The position numbers were made by a program, and so were the translations under genes. DNA of 37,640 nucleotides from Mycobacterium sp. 1554424.7 (GTDB taxonomy: Bacteria; Actinomycetota; Actinomycetes; Mycobacteriales; Mycobacteriaceae), in contig NZ_LZSE01000132.1 in assembly GCF_001665295.1 (NCBI RefSeq), forward strand, positions 1 through 37,640, in the 5' to 3' direction. Shown here piece by piece: positions 34,038 through 37,640 of the stretch; the first letter of the stretch is position 1, and every line of letters starts with the position of its first letter. The notes under the pieces are model-generated. The model was given only the letters and a program-made list of their open reading frames with translations, had not been told where the DNA came from and did no database searches.

Positions 34038-35291
34038 TCAGTGCGCCACCGGACATTTGCCGGTGTAGTCCACCTGCCAGCGCTTGATGCCGTTGAGCCA
34101 GCCCGAGCGCAGCCGCTCCGGCTCCGAGATCGGCTTGATGTCGGGCATGTGATCGGCCACCGCGTTGAAGATCAGGTTGATCGTCAGCTTGGCCAGGTTG
34201 GCGCCGATGCAGTAGTGCGCACCGGTGCCGCCGAAACCGACGTGCGGGTTGGGATCCCGAAGGATGTTGAAGGTATACGGATCGTCGAAGATCTCTTCGT
34301 CGAAGTTGGCCGACCGGTAGAACAGCACGACCCGCTGACCCTTCTTGATCTGCACGCCGGACAGTTCATAGTCCTCCAAAGCGGTCCGCTGGAAGCAGGT
34401 TACGGGGGTGGCCCAGCGGACGATCTCGTCGGCGGCGGTCTCCGGGCGCTCCTTCTTGAACAGCTCCCACTGGTCGGGGAAGTCGGCGAAGGCCATCATT
34501 CCCTGCGTGATCGAGTTCCGGGTGGTCTCGTTGCCGGCCACCGCGAGCATCATCACGAAGAAACCGAACTCGTCGTCGGAGAGCTTTTCCCCGTCGATGT
34601 CGGCGTTGATCAGCGTGGTGACGATGTCGTCGCCGGGGTTCTCGGCCTTGATAGCGGCCATCTGCAGCGCGTAGTTGAGCACCTCGAACGACGACGTCTT
34701 GGGATCGATGTCGGCGTACTCGGGGTCGTCGTTGCCGGTCATCTCGTTGGACCAGCGGAAGAGCTTTTCGCGGTCCTCCTGCGGCACGCCCAGCAGGCCG
34801 GCGATCGCCTGCAGCGGCAGCTCGCAGGACACCTGCTCGACGAAGTCACCGGAGCCGGCGGCCGCCGCGTCCCGGGCGATCTTCTGGGCGCGCTCCCGCA
34901 GCTCGTCCTCCAGGCGCCCGACGGCGCGCGGGGTGAAGCCGCGGGAGATGATCTTGCGCAACCGGGTGTGGTGCGGCGCGTCCATGTTGAGCATGACGAA
35001 CCGCTGCAGCTCGATGTCCTCGCGCGCGATGTCGTCGTTGAACCGCGGGATCACGCAGTTCTCGTAACTGGAAAACACGTCGCTGCGCCGTGAGATCTCC
35101 TTGACGTCGTTGAGCTTGGTGATCGCCCAGAACCCGCCGTCGTTGAACCCGCCGCCGTGGCCCGGCTCCTGCTCGTTCCACCAGATCGGCGCCGTCGCGC
35201 GCACCTCGGCAAACTCTTCGACCGGAATCCGCTCGGCGTAGATGTCGGGGTCGGTGAAATCGAACCCGGGCGGAAGGTTGGGGCTGGGCAC
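34038..35291 (-). CDS. cyp125: CYP125, sterol C26 hydroxylase
   Basis: The 417-residue P450 has the I-helix AVAGNETTRNS, EIVR (ExxR) and the heme loop GFGGTGAHYCIGANLAKL. It matches CYP125A1 (Rv3545c) with NLPPGFDFTDPDIYAER at the start. It oxidises C26 of cholest-4-en-3-one to the alcohol and acid, the first side-chain step. The GTG at 35291 has AAGGAG upstream. M. tuberculosis has about 16 more N-terminal residues, from memory. It leads the igr operon (cyp125-fadE28-fadE29-chsH2-chsH1-ltp2). The KstR box lies 146 nt upstream, next to fadA5; a nested inverted repeat with a TAGTGT -10-like element lies closer (35343). Confidence 0.97.
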   Translation of the reverse strand: MPSPNLPPGFDFTDPDIYAERIPVEEFAEVRATAPIWWNEQEPGHGGGFNDGGFWAITKLNDVKEISRRSDVFSSYENCVIPRFNDDIAREDIELQRFVMLNMDAPHHTRLRKIISRGFTPRAVGRLEDELRERAQKIARDAAAAGSGDFVEQVSCELPLQAIAGLLGVPQEDREKLFRWSNEMTGNDDPEYADIDPKTSSFEVLNYALQMAAIKAENPGDDIVTTLINADIDGEKLSDDEFGFFVMMLAVAGNETTRNSITQGMMAFADFPDQWELFKKERPETAADEIVRWATPVTCFQRTALEDYELSGVQIKKGQRVVLFYRSANFDEEIFDDPYTFNILRDPNPHVGFGGTGAHYCIGANLAKLTINLIFNAVADHMPDIKPISEPERLRSGWLNGIKRWQVDYTGKCPVAH

Positions 35292-35342
35292 GCTGCTTCT
35301 CCTTAACTACAGTCCTGTGTCGGGCTTGTGCCTTGCGATCCC

Positions 35343-35363
35343 AGGACACTAGCTGTCCTAGTG
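35343..35363. promoter_or_regulatory. Two interleaved inverted repeats upstream of cyp125
   Basis: AGGACA (35343-35348)/TGTCCT (35354-35359) and CACTAG (35347-35352)/CTAGTG (35358-35363) are two perfect 6-bp inverted repeats that overlap. On the minus strand TAGTGT within them is a TANNNT -10 candidate for cyp125. It may be an operator for a second regulator; it does not fit the KstR pattern. Confidence 0.55.
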
Positions 35364-35436
35364 ATGCTCTGTTGCCAGTAAAACATGCCTCCACCGCAGA
35401 CAAAAGGCGCCGAGGCATCCTCGCTTGTCAGAGTAA

Positions 35437-35450
35437 TGAAACGTGTTCTA
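35437..35450. promoter_or_regulatory. KstR operator and leaderless promoter of fadA5
   Basis: TGAAACGTGTTCTA fits TNNAACNNGTTNNA. Its last TA starts TAGCCT (35449-35454), a TANNNT -10, followed by exactly 6 nt and the fadA5 ATG at 35461. It is also the only exact KstR match in the intergenic region with cyp125. Confidence 0.94.
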
Positions 35451-35451
35451 G

Positions 35452-36624
<1,173 letters not shown>

Positions 36625-36631
36625 GGCTGAA

Positions 36632-37526
<895 letters not shown>

Positions 37527-37528
37527 CC

Positions 37529-37556
37529 TTCCGCCGAACGTGTACTGATGGCGGAA
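37529..37556. terminator. Hairpin after ddn
   Basis: Arms TTCCGCC (37529-37535) and GGCGGAA (37550-37556) are perfectly complementary with a 14-nt loop, directly after the ddn stop. A short A-run follows. It may end the fadA5-ddn transcript. Confidence 0.5.
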
Positions 37557-37611
37557 AATCGCCGGCGGATTCATACGGTCAACGCAACATCCATGGATTT
37601 AAGGAGTTGCG

Positions 37612-37640
37612 ATGCCGAGTGGTTACCCGCATCCGCTGTC
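37612..37640 (+). CDS. Start of an unidentified gene, cut by the window end
   Basis: An ATG at 37612 with AAGGAG (37601-37606) 5 nt upstream opens a frame MPSGYPHPL that runs past the edge. The few residues do not identify it. Confidence 0.6.

Noticed and set aside
37534-37547. KstR-like site near the end of the window (GAACGTGTAC)
   Set aside because: The right half is GTA, not GTT, so the core AACNNGTT is broken.

Overview
The window looks like chromosomal DNA of a slow-growing, high-GC mycobacterium, probably of the Mycobacterium avium complex or a close relative. The reasons are a PPE gene, a PecA-type PE-associated aspartic protease, a mycobacterial hemophore-like gene, an F420-dependent Ddn nitroreductase, and a gene order that follows the cholesterol/sterol catabolism cluster of M. 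tuberculosis (about Rv3509c to Rv3547, compared from memory). No tRNA, rRNA, CRISPR array or transposase was seen.

Layout. Positions 2-3199 hold the 3' end of a secreted aspartic protease and a two-gene unit (IlvX-like TPP enzyme plus an amidohydrolase-fold protein). Positions 3253-12670 are the sterol side-chain block: fadD19, echA19, cyp142, an acetoacetate-decarboxylase-like gene, an LLM/F420 oxidoreductase, a tandem DUF35 protein, ltp4, ltp3 and an NTF2-fold protein. Positions 12684-14942 hold a gamma-carbonic-anhydrase-like gene divergent from kshA, plus a four-cysteine hypothetical. Positions 15132-18201 are a three-gene unit (DUF1214-like, SDR, sulfotransferase). A hemophore-like gene and a PPE gene follow (18290-19935). 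Positions 20062-25490 carry hsaE-hsaG-hsaF divergent from kstD and a MaoC hydratase gene. Positions 25546-29299 carry three accessory genes: cNMP-binding patatin phospholipase, FHA-cyclase fusion, and an AbiEi/DUF559-like protein. Positions 29356-35291 are the intracellular growth (igr) operon, cyp125-fadE28-fadE29-chsH2-chsH1-ltp2, divergent from fadA5 (35461). An NTF2-like gene, ddn and the start of one more gene close the window.

How the genes work together. CYP125/CYP142 oxidise the C26 end of the sterol side chain. FadD19 activates side-chain acids, and EchA19, Ltp3/Ltp4, FadA5, ChsE1-ChsE2, ChsH1-ChsH2 and Ltp2 shorten the chain. KshA and KstD open ring B. HsaE, HsaF and HsaG turn the ring A product into pyruvate and acyl-CoA. 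Seven sites that fit the KstR operator TNNAACNNGTTNNA exactly stand in front of these units. In three of them the outer TA of the operator begins a TANNNT -10 element placed exactly 6 nt before the start codon, which implies leaderless mRNAs shut off by direct occlusion.

The least conventional parts are the cyclase/cNMP-effector pair at 25.5-28.4 kb, a 27-codon ORF coupled at both ends between ltp3 and the NTF2-like gene, the cysteine-free tandem DUF35 protein next to two thiolase-fold aldolases, two long near-perfect intergenic inverted repeats, and a nested inverted repeat upstream of cyp125.
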